Under the pieces are notes generated by a model. It did not search any database and was not told where the DNA came from. It worked only from the letters and a program-made list of their open reading frames with translations. Below, piece after piece: positions 10,598 through 18,516 of a stretch of 64,000 bases of DNA (position 1 is its first letter; every line of letters begins with the position of its first letter). A program made the position numbers and the translations under genes. Source of the DNA: Caballeronia calidae (GTDB taxonomy: Bacteria > Pseudomonadota > Gammaproteobacteria > Burkholderiales > Burkholderiaceae); contig NZ_FCOX02000001.1 of NCBI RefSeq assembly GCF_900044055.2, positions 186,001 to 250,000 on the forward strand, read 5' to 3'.

Positions 10598-11230
10598 TCA
10601 GGGGATGTTCAGATATTTGTGCGTCTGCATCGACAGCCGCCACTTCGGATGGCGCTTGCACCAGTCGATCGCCAGCTTCGTGTTGATGTCGCGCGACGGG
10701 CCGTCCATCGGCTGCACGAGGAAGTAATCGAAGTCGAGCTTCTCGTACTCCGCGAGGCGCTGGTTGTCCTGCGGCACCACGACCTTCAGCTCGTTGCCCT
10801 TCATGACGACGAGCGGCGCATCCGCCTTCGGGCTCACGCAGATCCAGTCGATGCTGTCGAGCACCGGCAGCGAGCCGTTCGTCTCGATGGCCATCTCGAA
10901 GCCCGCTTCATGCAGCGCGTCGACGAAAGGCTGATCGATCTGCAGCATCGGCTCGCCGCCCGTGCAGACGACGAACCGGTGCGCCGCGCCTTCCGGCCAC
11001 AGCGCCGCGATCTTCGCGACGAGTTCCGCCGGCGTCTTGTACTTGCCGCCGTTCTCGCCATCGGTGCCGACGAAATCGGTGTCGCAGAACTGACAGACGG
11101 CGTCCGCGCGATCTTCCTCGCGGCCCGACCACAGATTGCAGCCCGCGAAGCGGCAGAACACGGCCGGACGCCCGGCATTGGCGCCTTCGCCCTGCAACGT
11201 GTAGAAAATTTCCTTTACCGCGTACGTCAT
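10598..11230 (-). CDS. queE: 7-carboxy-7-deazaguanine synthase QueE (radical SAM)
   Basis: Radical-SAM enzyme that contracts 6-carboxytetrahydropterin to 7-carboxy-7-deazaguanine. From ATG 11230 (210 residues) the protein opens MTYAVKEIFYTLQGEGANAG. It has the extended cysteine motif of one QueE subgroup, with Cys in FAGCNLWSG and then QFCDT after an insertion, rather than the plain CxxxCxxC spacing. CTGGEPMLQ is the glycyl SAM-binding motif. The C-terminal QTHKYLNIP is typical of QueE. It lies between queC and queD on the same strand. Confidence 0.94.
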   Translation of the reverse strand: MTYAVKEIFYTLQGEGANAGRPAVFCRFAGCNLWSGREEDRADAVCQFCDTDFVGTDGENGGKYKTPAELVAKIAALWPEGAAHRFVVCTGGEPMLQIDQPFVDALHEAGFEMAIETNGSLPVLDSIDWICVSPKADAPLVVMKGNELKVVVPQDNQRLAEYEKLDFDYFLVQPMDGPSRDINTKLAIDWCKRHPKWRLSMQTHKYLNIP

Positions 11231-11255
11231 GACTGCTTCGTGAACCTCGTAAAAA

Positions 11256-11990
11256 TCAGACCGGCGCGGTCGTGACCTGCTCGCCCGCGCGATACGCCTC
11301 ATAGCCGCGCTTGCGCAGTTTGCATGCCGGGCATTGGCCGCAGCCGAAGCCCCAGTCGTGCAGTTCGGCGCGCTCGCCGACATAACAGGTGTGCGTTTCG
11401 ACGCGGATCAACTCGACGAGCGCCTCGCCGCCGAGCGTTTCCGCGAGCCGCCATGTGTCGGCCTTGTCGAGCCACATGAGCGGCGTTTCCAGTGCATAGC
11501 GCGTTTCCATGCCGAGATTGAGCGCGACTTGCAGCGCTTTCATCGTGTCGTCGCGGCAATCCGGATAGCCGGAAAAATCAGTCTCGCACATACCGCCGAC
11601 CAGCACCTTCAATCCACGCCGATACGCTACTGCTGCAGCAATCGTCATGAACAGCAGATTTCGGCCCGGCACGAACGTGTTCGGCAAGCCGCTCGCCGTC
11701 GACTGGATCTCGATCTCGCGGGTCATCGCGGTATCGCTGATCGCGCCGAGCACCGACAGATCGATCGTGTGATCTTCGCCAAGGCGCTCGGCCCATTGCG
11801 GGAAGGCGCGCGTGATGGCCGCGCGAAAACCGTCGCGGCATTCCAGTTCCACGCGATGGCGCTGTCCGTAATCGAAACCGAGCGTCTCGACCGTCTTGTA
11901 ACGTTCGAGCGCCCACGCGAGGCAAGTGGCCGAGTCCTGGCCGCCGGAAAACATCACGAGCGCGCTGTCTTTAGCGTCTATCCGAGTCAC
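11256..11990 (-). CDS. queC: 7-cyano-7-deazaguanine synthase QueC
   Basis: ATP-dependent enzyme converting 7-carboxy-7-deazaguanine to preQ0 using ammonia. The PP-loop [17 protein letters not shown] binds ATP, and the Zn site is in the C-terminal [17 protein letters not shown]. The frame extends upstream to 12134, but a GTG at 11990 has a GGAG Shine-Dalgarno five bases before it and gives the family length (244 residues), so that start is preferred. It is the first gene of the leftward queC-queE-queD operon. I found no preQ1-riboswitch-like sequence in its leader. Confidence 0.94.
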   Translation of the reverse strand: MTRIDAKDSALVMFSGGQDSATCLAWALERYKTVETLGFDYGQRHRVELECRDGFRAAITRAFPQWAERLGEDHTIDLSVLGAISDTAMTREIEIQSTASGLPNTFVPGRNLLFMTIAAAVAYRRGLKVLVGGMCETDFSGYPDCRDDTMKALQVALNLGMETRYALETPLMWLDKADTWRLAETLGGEALVELIRVETHTCYVGERAELHDWGFGCGQCPACKLRKRGYEAYRAGEQVTTAPV

Positions 11991-12684
11991 CGTAACTCCG
12001 TACTCCGTGAATGAGATTGGCGTGGCACGCCGCACAGGCAGTCGGAGTGACCGGACCTCGCGATGCGCGGCGCGGGCGGCGACGCCCGCGAATCCAGTAT
12101 AGGCCGGCGGCCTTCGCCCGGGCGCGCGCGCCATTTATGCCGCCGATAGCGGAACAAAAGCGGGATGGTCGAGCGCCGCGGATTCGTTCCGGCGCGTCGC
12201 GCACGCGTTTTTGGGGCGTCGAAAAGGAAAGGACTTGCGGGTCCGAGGACGAGGCAAGTCCTTAATTCGGCGCGAATTTTAGCACGGAGCACGACGGTTC
12301 GCCGAGCTCGGCGCGGTATCGGCGGCTTTCCGTTGCCCTGCGGCTTTCGGGCGTTCCGTCGAAGAAGGTGCAGGCGAAGTCGTTGAGGAATATCCGGCCG
12401 CGCTGCCGGGCCTCAAAGGCATATTGCAAATTCGAATCAGTGAATTTTACGGATTGCTCTATCGGCGTTCTTCGGAGGTCACGTAGTCTTATTCGAGTTG
12501 TCAACGGTTTCGGAAGAAATTTCCGATTTCAGGCACTCGCAGGGTTCGGCTGAGTCGTCGATACATCGCTCAATCGCTCGGAAGACCTTCGTTCGCGTTG
12601 AACGATCACCGTTGATCGGCCGTTTCGTTGAGCGCATCGGTTTCGCTCATGAGTACATATTCATCAGCATTACTAATCAGAAGT
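11991..12684. other. Long intergenic region between queC and the glycosidase-like lipoprotein
   Basis: About 694 bp with no well-supported gene. Toward queC there is a possible -10 (TATACT, 12101-12096, leftward) without a good -35. A perfect nested hairpin lies at 12229-12263 (separate entry). The right part (about 12420-12680) is visibly more AT-rich and would hold the lipoprotein promoter. A leftward TTG-started ORF (12504-12262, 80 codons) ends inside the hairpin but has no family likeness or ribosome-binding site. Confidence 0.4.
12229..12263 (-). terminator. Terminator-like nested hairpin in the queC leader region
   Basis: Perfect 10-bp stem AAGGACTTGC / GCAAGTCCTT (12229-12238 with 12254-12263). 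Its 15-nt loop itself contains GTCC-GA-GGAC. Read leftward, the stem is followed by TTTCCTTTTC, so it resembles a factor-independent terminator on the minus strand. It lies about 240 bp upstream of queC with no clear gene before it. It could be an attenuator, an end of an unseen small transcript, or only a structured element. Confidence 0.4.
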
Positions 12685-13827
12685 ATGGGCAAGAGCGCGC
12701 TGATAACGAGCGTTGTCATAGCCAGCACGCTGCTCGCCGCTTGCGGCGGCGGTGGAAACAACGCACTCACCACCGCGGCGAACGCCGAGGTCGCCAGCAG
12801 TGCGATCGCGGCAAGCGAAACGGCCACCGCCCCCAACACCACGACGACGGTCGATGCTGCCGCCAGCAGCGCGGCCACCACGACCGACGAGCCCCCCGCG
12901 ACGACGCAAATCTTCTACGGCGCGAACGGCCACAACAACGAGGGCGGCGCATACGACATCTCGAGCCCGGCGCTTCAACTTGCGCAATTGCAGAATCTCG
13001 GCGTAAAGCTCTATCGCAATGAAGTGTACAACCAGGCGTCCGTCAACAAGCTCGCGGGTATCGCAAAGACGATGGCGTCGGGCGGCGTGACAGTGTTTCC
13101 GGTTCTGTTGATCAGCACCGACTTCGACAGCGAGTCCGACGCGTACGACGCCGGCTATATGCTCGGCCGGCAAACGGCACTGTCGTATCGCTATCCCTAT
13201 TACGAGGTCTCGAACGAACTCGGCTCGAGCAACCATGCGCTGATCGGCAATGTGGACGGCGTGTACCCGGAGCAGTACAACAACGCGACCTTTCAGAAAG
13301 CGCGCGGCGCGATCCGCGGACTGATCGACGGCATCAAATCGGTGGACACGTCGGGCAAGATCATCATGGGCGGCGAAACCTGGTTGCACTACGGCTTCGA
13401 TCAGATGCTGGCGGCCGGCACGCAGCCGGACGGCTCGGACGGACATCCGGTCGTGACGTGGGACATCACCGCGTGGCATTGGTATTCGGAACAGGGCGAC
13501 ATCACACACGCGTGCGGCGGTACCGGTTGCTACAACGTGCTCGACGTCCTCAAGCAGTTTGGCAAGCCGATCTGGCTGACGGAATTCGGCGTGCGTCCGT
13601 GGCACGGCAGCGATCAACAGATCGCGTCGTACATCGTCGGCGACAAGATGATGGCGCAGTTCGTATCGCTGGCGTCGCAGTACGACATCCAGGCCATTCA
13701 GGTGTATCAACTCTACGATGATCCGTCGGATGGCGAAGGTAACTATGGCCTCTTGAAGAACGACGGCAAGACGCAAAAGGCTGCGTATTCGGCGTTCAGG
13801 GATTTCGTGGCGTCAAATCCGAAATAG
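12685..13827 (+). CDS. Glycoside-hydrolase-like (clan A fold) lipoprotein
   Basis: Predicted outer-membrane or periplasmic lipoprotein with a (beta/alpha)8 glycosidase core. From ATG 12685 a 20-residue lipoprotein signal ends at STLLAAC (Cys20). A Ser/Thr/Ala-rich linker follows to about residue 75, then the catalytic domain. The two clan-A carboxylates are visible: acid/base Glu178 in EVSNELG and nucleophile Glu300 in WLTEFGVRP. The fold resembles GH5/GH39/GH128-like enzymes, and the substrate is unknown. Earlier starts (TTG 12628, ATG 12649) exist but lengthen the signal. The remains of a tandem copy follow at once. The gene looks accessory compared with its housekeeping neighbours. Confidence 0.75.
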   Translation: MGKSALITSVVIASTLLAACGGGGNNALTTAANAEVASSAIAASETATAPNTTTTVDAAASSAATTTDEPPATTQIFYGANGHNNEGGAYDISSPALQLAQLQNLGVKLYRNEVYNQASVNKLAGIAKTMASGGVTVFPVLLISTDFDSESDAYDAGYMLGRQTALSYRYPYYEVSNELGSSNHALIGNVDGVYPEQYNNATFQKARGAIRGLIDGIKSVDTSGKIIMGGETWLHYGFDQMLAAGTQPDGSDGHPVVTWDITAWHWYSEQGDITHACGGTGCYNVLDVLKQFGKPIWLTEFGVRPWHGSDQQIASYIVGDKMMAQFVSLASQYDIQAIQVYQLYDDPSDGEGNYGLLKNDGKTQKAAYSAFRDFVASNPK

Positions 13828-13939
13828 TGAGAGCGTCGTCGCGCAGCGCTCGAAGAACCCACGCGGGCAGGCAGGCCGGACTCTCATTCCGGCGGCGTGT
13901 CCGCTTTGTGTTTCTGCAAAAAGAACGCCGTCTTCTTTC

Positions 13940-14465
13940 CGTGCCGACGGCGAGCCTGATCTCGCAACCAGCCCGATGCTTGCCGTCTGCGGCGGTGGCA
14001 GCGCCAACGACGCCTTCGACACGGCGTCGACCGTGAACGCTGCGAGCCGCAACGCGACCGCCTTCACCGCGAACGGCACCGTGACGGTGAAGGGCATGAC
14101 GGGAACGAAGTGGGCGAAAGTCCCCGTCGTCGACATGACCACGGGCGAGAAGGTCGCGGGCCACGCCACGCCCTCGAACGGCCATAACAACGAAGGCGGC
14201 GCGTACGACATTTCAGCCGGCGCTTTCATGCGCAGCAGTTCGACAACACCAGGTTCCCGATCGGGCGGGGCGTCATTCGCGGATCATCGCGAGTGTGAAG
14301 TCGGTGATCCGACGGCAAGATCACCATGGACGGCAGCACGTGGTTGCATGACGTGACGCCCCCATAGGCGGCGAAGACGTATACGGCCTTGTGAAGAACG
14401 ACGATATAACGCAAGAGGCACAATACCCGGCGTTCAAGGACTTCGTCGCGGCGAATCCGAGGTAA
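13940..14465 (+). pseudogene. Decayed tandem copy of the glycosidase-like lipoprotein
   Basis: Segments match the intact gene upstream in order. They are a lipobox-region remnant (LPSAAVAAP / CLPS frame near 13970-14000), the shared NGHNNEGGAYDIS at about 14180-14217, a piece equivalent to EQYNNATFQKARGAIRG at about 14230-14275, DGKITMDGSTWLH-like sequence to about 14347, and an ending equivalent to LLKNDG...AYPAFKDFVAANPR with a TAA at 14463-14465. Two internal deletions remove both catalytic glutamates, and frameshifts and a stop interrupt the rest. This is direct evidence of an ancestral tandem duplication. The left boundary is approximate. Confidence 0.85.
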
Positions 14466-14478
14466 GGAACGGCCGGTT

Positions 14479-14517
14479 GAAAAAAAGCGGGCAGGTCGCT
14501 TCCACGAACTGCCCGCT
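14479..14517 (-). terminator. Second terminator downstream of tRNA-Phe
   Basis: Stem AGCGGGCAG / CTGCCCGCT (14486-14494, 14509-14517). Read leftward it is followed by seven Ts (TTTTTTT). It lies on the minus strand behind the tRNA-Phe transcript, about 35 bp after a first terminator, making a tandem pair. It faces the end of the pseudogene. Confidence 0.75.
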
Positions 14518-14549
14518 CTCGAATCTGGACGTGCGAAAAAAACACAAGC

Positions 14550-14585
14550 AAAGAAAAAGCCCGAGAGCGATAACACTCTCGGGCT
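14550..14585 (-). terminator. Rho-independent terminator of tRNA-Phe
   Basis: Perfect 11-bp stem AAGCCCGAGAG / CTCTCGGGCTT (14557-14567, 14575-14585). Read leftward it is followed by TTTTTCTTTG. It starts about 10 bp past the tRNA 3' end, an ordinary position for a single-tRNA transcript. Confidence 0.88.
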
Positions 14586-14595
14586 TCTTGCATTC

Positions 14596-14671
14596 TGGTG
14601 GCCTGGGGCGGAATCGAACCACCGACACGCGGATTTTCAATCCGCTGCTCTACCAACTGAGCTACCGGGCC
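14596..14671 (-). tRNA. tRNA-Phe (anticodon GAA)
   Basis: 76-nt gene with the CCA end encoded. Read leftward it starts GGCCCGGTAGCTCAGTTGG, has anticodon loop TTGAAAA between stems GCGGA and TCCGC, T-arm GGTTCGATTCC, and ends GGCCACCA. Anticodon GAA decodes UUC/UUU. It has its own strong promoter and a tandem pair of terminators. Confidence 0.97.
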
Positions 14672-14685
14672 AACGAAGAGGTGAA

Positions 14686-14714
14686 ACTATAGCAGAGACT
14701 ATCGCGCCTCTCAA
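14686..14714 (-). promoter_or_regulatory. tRNA-Phe promoter
   Basis: Read leftward: -35 TTGAGA (14714-14709), 17-bp spacer, -10 TATAGT (14691-14686), with the mature tRNA 5' end 15 bp further. Near-consensus sigma-70 elements at ideal spacing. Confidence 0.82.
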
Positions 14715-14753
14715 GCCCCTTTGCGCATTTTTCTAAAAAATTCGAAGTGGCGT

Positions 14754-15467
14754 TCAGACCTCGTTCTTGTTCTTTCCGAGATCGACGCCCAACTGCTTGA
14801 GCTTGCGATACAGATGCGTGCGCTCGAGCCCCGTCTTTTCCGCGACGCGCGTCATGCTGCCGTTCTCGCGCGCGAGGTGATACTCGAAGTACGCGCGCTC
14901 GAACGCATCGCGTGCGTCGCGCAATGGGATGTCGAACGAGATAGATGCGGTCTGTCCCGCCTGACTCTGCGTCGCGCCGCCTGCCGCCGCATCGTTCGAT
15001 GTATGCAACGCCGATGCCGTCGGCAATGCGGCCGCCACCGGCACGCCCGATGCGCTCGCGCTCGCAGGCGGCTTAGCCGCTGCCGCCACCGGCGCCGCCG
15101 CGGTGCCGTGCGCGAGCCCCTGCTCGACGGCCTTCAGCAGCTTTTGCAGCGCGATCGGCTTTTCGAGGAAGTTGAGCGCGCCGATCTTCGTCGCTTCGAC
15201 AGCCGTGTCGATGGTCGCGTGACCCGACATCATGATCACCGGCATCGTGAGCTTGCCCTGCGCGGCCCACTCCTTGAGCAGGGTCACGCCGTCGGTGTCG
15301 GGCATCCAGATGTCGAGCAATACGAGATCGGGCGTCTGTTGCAGACGGTAGTCGCGCGCGACCTGCGCGTTTTCCGCCACCTCCACGACATGGCCTTCGT
15401 CGCTCAGGATCTCGGAGAGCAGTTCCCGGATCCCCATTTCATCGTCTACCACCAGGATGGTTGCCAT
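14754..15467 (-). CDS. NtrX-like response regulator lacking the AAA+ domain (REC-Fis)
   Basis: 237-residue regulator. The receiver domain (1-118) has acidic pocket DDE (8-10), phosphoacceptor Asp52 in LLDIWMPDTDG, Ser81 in MMSGHAT and Lys103 in LEKP, closely NtrX-like. Residues 120-178 are an Ala/Pro/Ser-rich linker. The C-terminus (about 183-230) is a Fis-type helix-turn-helix (YFEYHLARENGSMTRVAEKTG...RTHLYRKLKQLG). The sigma-54-interacting AAA+ ATPase present in true NtrX is absent, so it should act without sigma-54. It abuts its sensor kinase gene with no gap. The target genes are unknown. Confidence 0.9.
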   Translation of the reverse strand: MATILVVDDEMGIRELLSEILSDEGHVVEVAENAQVARDYRLQQTPDLVLLDIWMPDTDGVTLLKEWAAQGKLTMPVIMMSGHATIDTAVEATKIGALNFLEKPIALQKLLKAVEQGLAHGTAAAPVAAAAKPPASASASGVPVAAALPTASALHTSNDAAAGGATQSQAGQTASISFDIPLRDARDAFERAYFEYHLARENGSMTRVAEKTGLERTHLYRKLKQLGVDLGKNKNEV

Positions 15468-17897
15468 TTACGCTGCCCTTGTCTGCACTGTTGCTTTTGT
15501 CGTTCCCTGATTCGCTGCCGCACCGGCCCCCGGAGGCGTCGCCTCAGGCGCCGCGGTATCGTCCGCGAGTTGTAGAAACAGAATCGATATCTGCGCCCCT
15601 TCGATCACATCGGCCGCCTTCGAGCGGTTGCGTATGTCGATGCGCGCGCCGTGCTCGTCGACGATCTTCTTCACCGTTGCAAGTCCCAGGCCCGTGCCTT
15701 TCGCTTTCGTCGTCACGTAAGGCTCGAAAGCACGCGACAGTATGCGCGCCGGGAATCCCGAGCCATTATCCGAGACTGTCAGACGAACAGCGACCCGCGC
15801 ATGACCCAATGCATCGGGCTCGCCATATTCTACTGTTCTCGTTTCGAGCAGCACGCGCGGCTCCGCGACTTCCGCCACTGCGTCCTGCGCGTTCTGCAGC
15901 AGGTTGTGGATCACCTGGCGAATCTGCGTCGCGTCGCCCCGAATCACCGGCAGTTTCGCGAGATCGACCTTGATCGGGCTCTTGCCTTCCTCGATGCCGT
16001 ACAACGTCAGCACTTCGGCGACGAGATCGTTGAGTTGAAGATTGCCAAGTACCGCGGGCGGTGTGCGCGCGTATTCGCGGAAGTCATCGACCATCTGCTT
16101 CATCGCCTGCACCTGATTGACGATGGTCGTCGACGCACGCTTGAGCACGTCCGCATCCGGCGGCGCGAGCTTGTCCGCGAGCTTCATTTGCAGGCGCTCG
16201 GCGGACAGCTGAATGGGCGTGAGCGGATTCTTGATCTCGTGCGCGAGACGCCGTGCGACTTCGCCCCACGCGACGGAACGCTGCGCGGAGATCACGTCGG
16301 AGATGTCGTCGAACACGACGACGTAGCCGGTCGTCTCCGCATCTTCGGATTCGCTCTCGGTCACGCTCAGCAACTGCGTGCCGCGCACGAGCAGCGTCAG
16401 CGGATCGTTCTCGCCCGGTACGGTGACCGCGACCTGCTGCTGCCAATGTCCGCGGTCGCCAACCGGATGCCCGCTGCCGACCGCCGCTGCATCGCGCTCG
16501 GCGAACGCTTTCTTCACCATCGCGCCGAACTCGGCCAGCACGTCGATGCGATCGAGCGGATGGTTGAGCAGCGCGCCGAAGGGCTGGCGGAAGATGCGTT
16601 CCGCGCCGCGATTCGCGGTGGTCAGACGGAACTGGCGATCGAACACGAACACGCCCGCCGTGAGGTTCGCGAGGATACTTTCCAGATACGCCTTCGAATG
16701 CTCCAGCGCGATGCGATTGTTCTCGACCGCGGCGCGCGCCTCGGATAGCTGGCGCGTCATCGCATTGAAGGACTGCGTAAGGAAGCCGAGTTCGTCGCGC
16801 GAATTGATCTCGCGTTTGGGCGTGTAGTCGCCTTCGGCCACCTCCTTCGTGCCCTGCGCGAGGAGGAACAGCGGCCGCGCGAGCTGGTTGCCGAGCGCGA
16901 GCGCGAGCATCATCGCGATGAAGGTCGCCAGGAAGAGCGCGAGCGTCAGCGTGCCGATATACATCTTGCGCAAGCCCGAGCGCCCGAGCCGCTTCTCCTG
17001 ATACTCGCGATACGCGCGCTGCACGGCGTCGGCGTTGCGCGCAAGCTCCTGGCTCACGGGCTGCTCGATCTGCAGGAAGCGGTCGACGTGCTGGAATTCC
17101 GTGGTCGTCGTGGGATCGGGGATCTTCGTGACCACGCGCAGCCGCAGCGCGCCCTTCGGTCCGTTCGATTTCGGATCGCCGTCGATCTCGCCTTCGATCG
17201 CGCCGTACGGATGATCCTGCGCCTCCTTCAACATCGTGCTGGTCGGCTCGTTGGACGGCAGCAGCGCGTAGTAATTGCCCGATGCCTGCGCGACCGTGCG
17301 CAAGCCCGCCACACGCTGCGAGCCGTTGTTCGACGCGAGATCCTCGCGGTTGTACTGATCGCGCTGACGCTCGAACACGACCGCATCCTGCACGCCGTAC
17401 TGATCGCGCAGACGCAGAAGCGACAGCGTGAGACTCGACGGATCGGCGCTCGCGAGCTGATCGCTCATCTGGCGGCCGCGATTCTTGAAATCGGCGAGCG
17501 AGGTTTCGAGCATGCCGCGCCCGAGCGTCAGGCCCGATGTGAGCGCGGTCTCGACGTTCACGTCGAACCACGATTCGATGCTGCGCGACACGAACTGATA
17601 CGAAACGACGTAGATGATCGCGCCCGGCACCACGCCGACGAGCGCGAAGATGAGCGCGAGCTTCGCCAGCAATCGCGTGCCGAAGCGCCCCTGCCTCACC
17701 CGCGACACGATGATGACGACGAGACTGATGACGATCAGCATGAAGACGATCGCCACCGCCACGTTCGCCGCATAGAGCCAGCCGTAGTAGCGGTCGAAGA
17801 ACTCGGTGTTGGCGCTGGCGAGCGCGAGCATCACGAGCAGCAGAACCGCCGTGAGCGCAACCGTGGAGACCAGCAGCCGGACGACGAAACTCTTCAT
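15468..17897 (-). CDS. NtrY-like membrane sensor histidine kinase
   Basis: About 809 residues from ATG 17897. Three TM helices lie in the first 100 residues, then a periplasmic/extracytoplasmic sensor segment, a fourth TM near residue 300 and a HAMP region. A PAS domain follows (LANLTAGVFVFDRQFRLTTA), then a HisKA box with the phosphoacceptor in RRLAHEIKNPLTPIQLS, and HATPase motifs QNAQDA, DNGSGFP and GTGLGLATVKK. It phosphorylates the adjacent REC-Fis regulator. A GTG 11 codons upstream overlaps the DUF4390 gene and is an alternative start. It is fourth in the rsmB-DUF4390-ntrY-ntrX order, read leftward. Confidence 0.92.
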   Translation of the reverse strand: MKSFVVRLLVSTVALTAVLLLVMLALASANTEFFDRYYGWLYAANVAVAIVFMLIVISLVVIIVSRVRQGRFGTRLLAKLALIFALVGVVPGAIIYVVSYQFVSRSIESWFDVNVETALTSGLTLGRGMLETSLADFKNRGRQMSDQLASADPSSLTLSLLRLRDQYGVQDAVVFERQRDQYNREDLASNNGSQRVAGLRTVAQASGNYYALLPSNEPTSTMLKEAQDHPYGAIEGEIDGDPKSNGPKGALRLRVVTKIPDPTTTTEFQHVDRFLQIEQPVSQELARNADAVQRAYREYQEKRLGRSGLRKMYIGTLTLALFLATFIAMMLALALGNQLARPLFLLAQGTKEVAEGDYTPKREINSRDELGFLTQSFNAMTRQLSEARAAVENNRIALEHSKAYLESILANLTAGVFVFDRQFRLTTANRGAERIFRQPFGALLNHPLDRIDVLAEFGAMVKKAFAERDAAAVGSGHPVGDRGHWQQQVAVTVPGENDPLTLLVRGTQLLSVTESESEDAETTGYVVVFDDISDVISAQRSVAWGEVARRLAHEIKNPLTPIQLSAERLQMKLADKLAPPDADVLKRASTTIVNQVQAMKQMVDDFREYARTPPAVLGNLQLNDLVAEVLTLYGIEEGKSPIKVDLAKLPVIRGDATQIRQVIHNLLQNAQDAVAEVAEPRVLLETRTVEYGEPDALGHARVAVRLTVSDNGSGFPARILSRAFEPYVTTKAKGTGLGLATVKKIVDEHGARIDIRNRSKAADVIEGAQISILFLQLADDTAAPEATPPGAGAAANQGTTKATVQTRAA

Positions 17898-17919
17898 GTC
17901 CGTGCGGCCGCGTCGAAAT

Positions 17920-18516
17920 CTATTTCGCACGTTCTGCCGCCGTAAAAGTAAAACGCTTCCAGTCCGAGGAAAGGTTCCAGTCGCGGTTGTTCACTGCGTC
18001 GATCTGGAACGGCTTGGGCATCAATGCGATGTCGAGCTGCATGCGCACCGATGCGTTATAGGTTTCACCGCCATGCACCTGATTTCGATCGATGACATGC
18101 CACGACGTCACATGCTTGATGACCGCGAGCGCCTCATTGAGCGATGCGAAACGCAATTGCAGGCCGCCCGTCGACACCCGATATTCGTTCGTGAGCGGCT
18201 GATAGGAAAGACGGATGCTCTGCGACACGTTGACCGGCTCTTCGTCGAACCAGTACCAGCGCGGTCTCGAAAGATTGAAGTCGATCGTGAAATAGAGCGG
18301 CACGCTGCGGTTCACGGCATCTTCGAGGCTGGTGTTGAGATCGAAGTCGAAGTGCGCGTCGAGACTCCAGCCGTTGTTGTCGGCCTGAAGCGATGCGCGT
18401 TGCACGCCGATCGTTTCAGCAAACGCGGGTTCGGCCGCGGCGAACGTCAGCCAGAGCGTCAGCGCAGTCCAGATGACGGCCGCGAGCCGAAGCGGAAAAA
18501 AGCGTTTGATCGTCAC
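17920..18516 (-). CDS. DUF4390 domain exported protein
   Basis: 198-residue protein with an N-terminal signal peptide (hydrophobic stretch about 10-28, cleavage near AFAET). The rest is a beta-rich domain with several Trp/Tyr motifs (SRPRWYWFDEEPV, LSYQPLTNEYRVS). It matches DUF4390, which in betaproteobacteria is regularly encoded between rsmB and an NtrY-type kinase. The function is unknown, and a role as periplasmic partner of the kinase is only an inference from gene order. The start is a GTG overlapping the rsmB stop (GTGA), implying coupling. Confidence 0.85.
   Translation of the reverse strand: MTIKRFFPLRLAAVIWTALTLWLTFAAAEPAFAETIGVQRASLQADNNGWSLDAHFDFDLNTSLEDAVNRSVPLYFTIDFNLSRPRWYWFDEEPVNVSQSIRLSYQPLTNEYRVSTGGLQLRFASLNEALAVIKHVTSWHVIDRNQVHGGETYNASVRMQLDIALMPKPFQIDAVNNRDWNLSSDWKRFTFTAAERAK

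Noticed and set aside
11991-12280. preQ1 riboswitch in the queC leader
   Set aside because: I looked for a preQ1-I/II-like compact pseudoknot sequence and saw none; only a terminator-like hairpin is present.
12262-12504. 80-codon leftward TTG-started ORF before queC
   Set aside because: No family likeness and no ribosome-binding site; its stop coincides with a hairpin, which alone is not enough.
13828-14356. Intact second lipoprotein gene (126-codon ORF at 13976)
   Set aside because: Sequence aligns in pieces with the upstream gene and has deletions, frameshifts and a stop, so it is a pseudogene rather than a short real gene.
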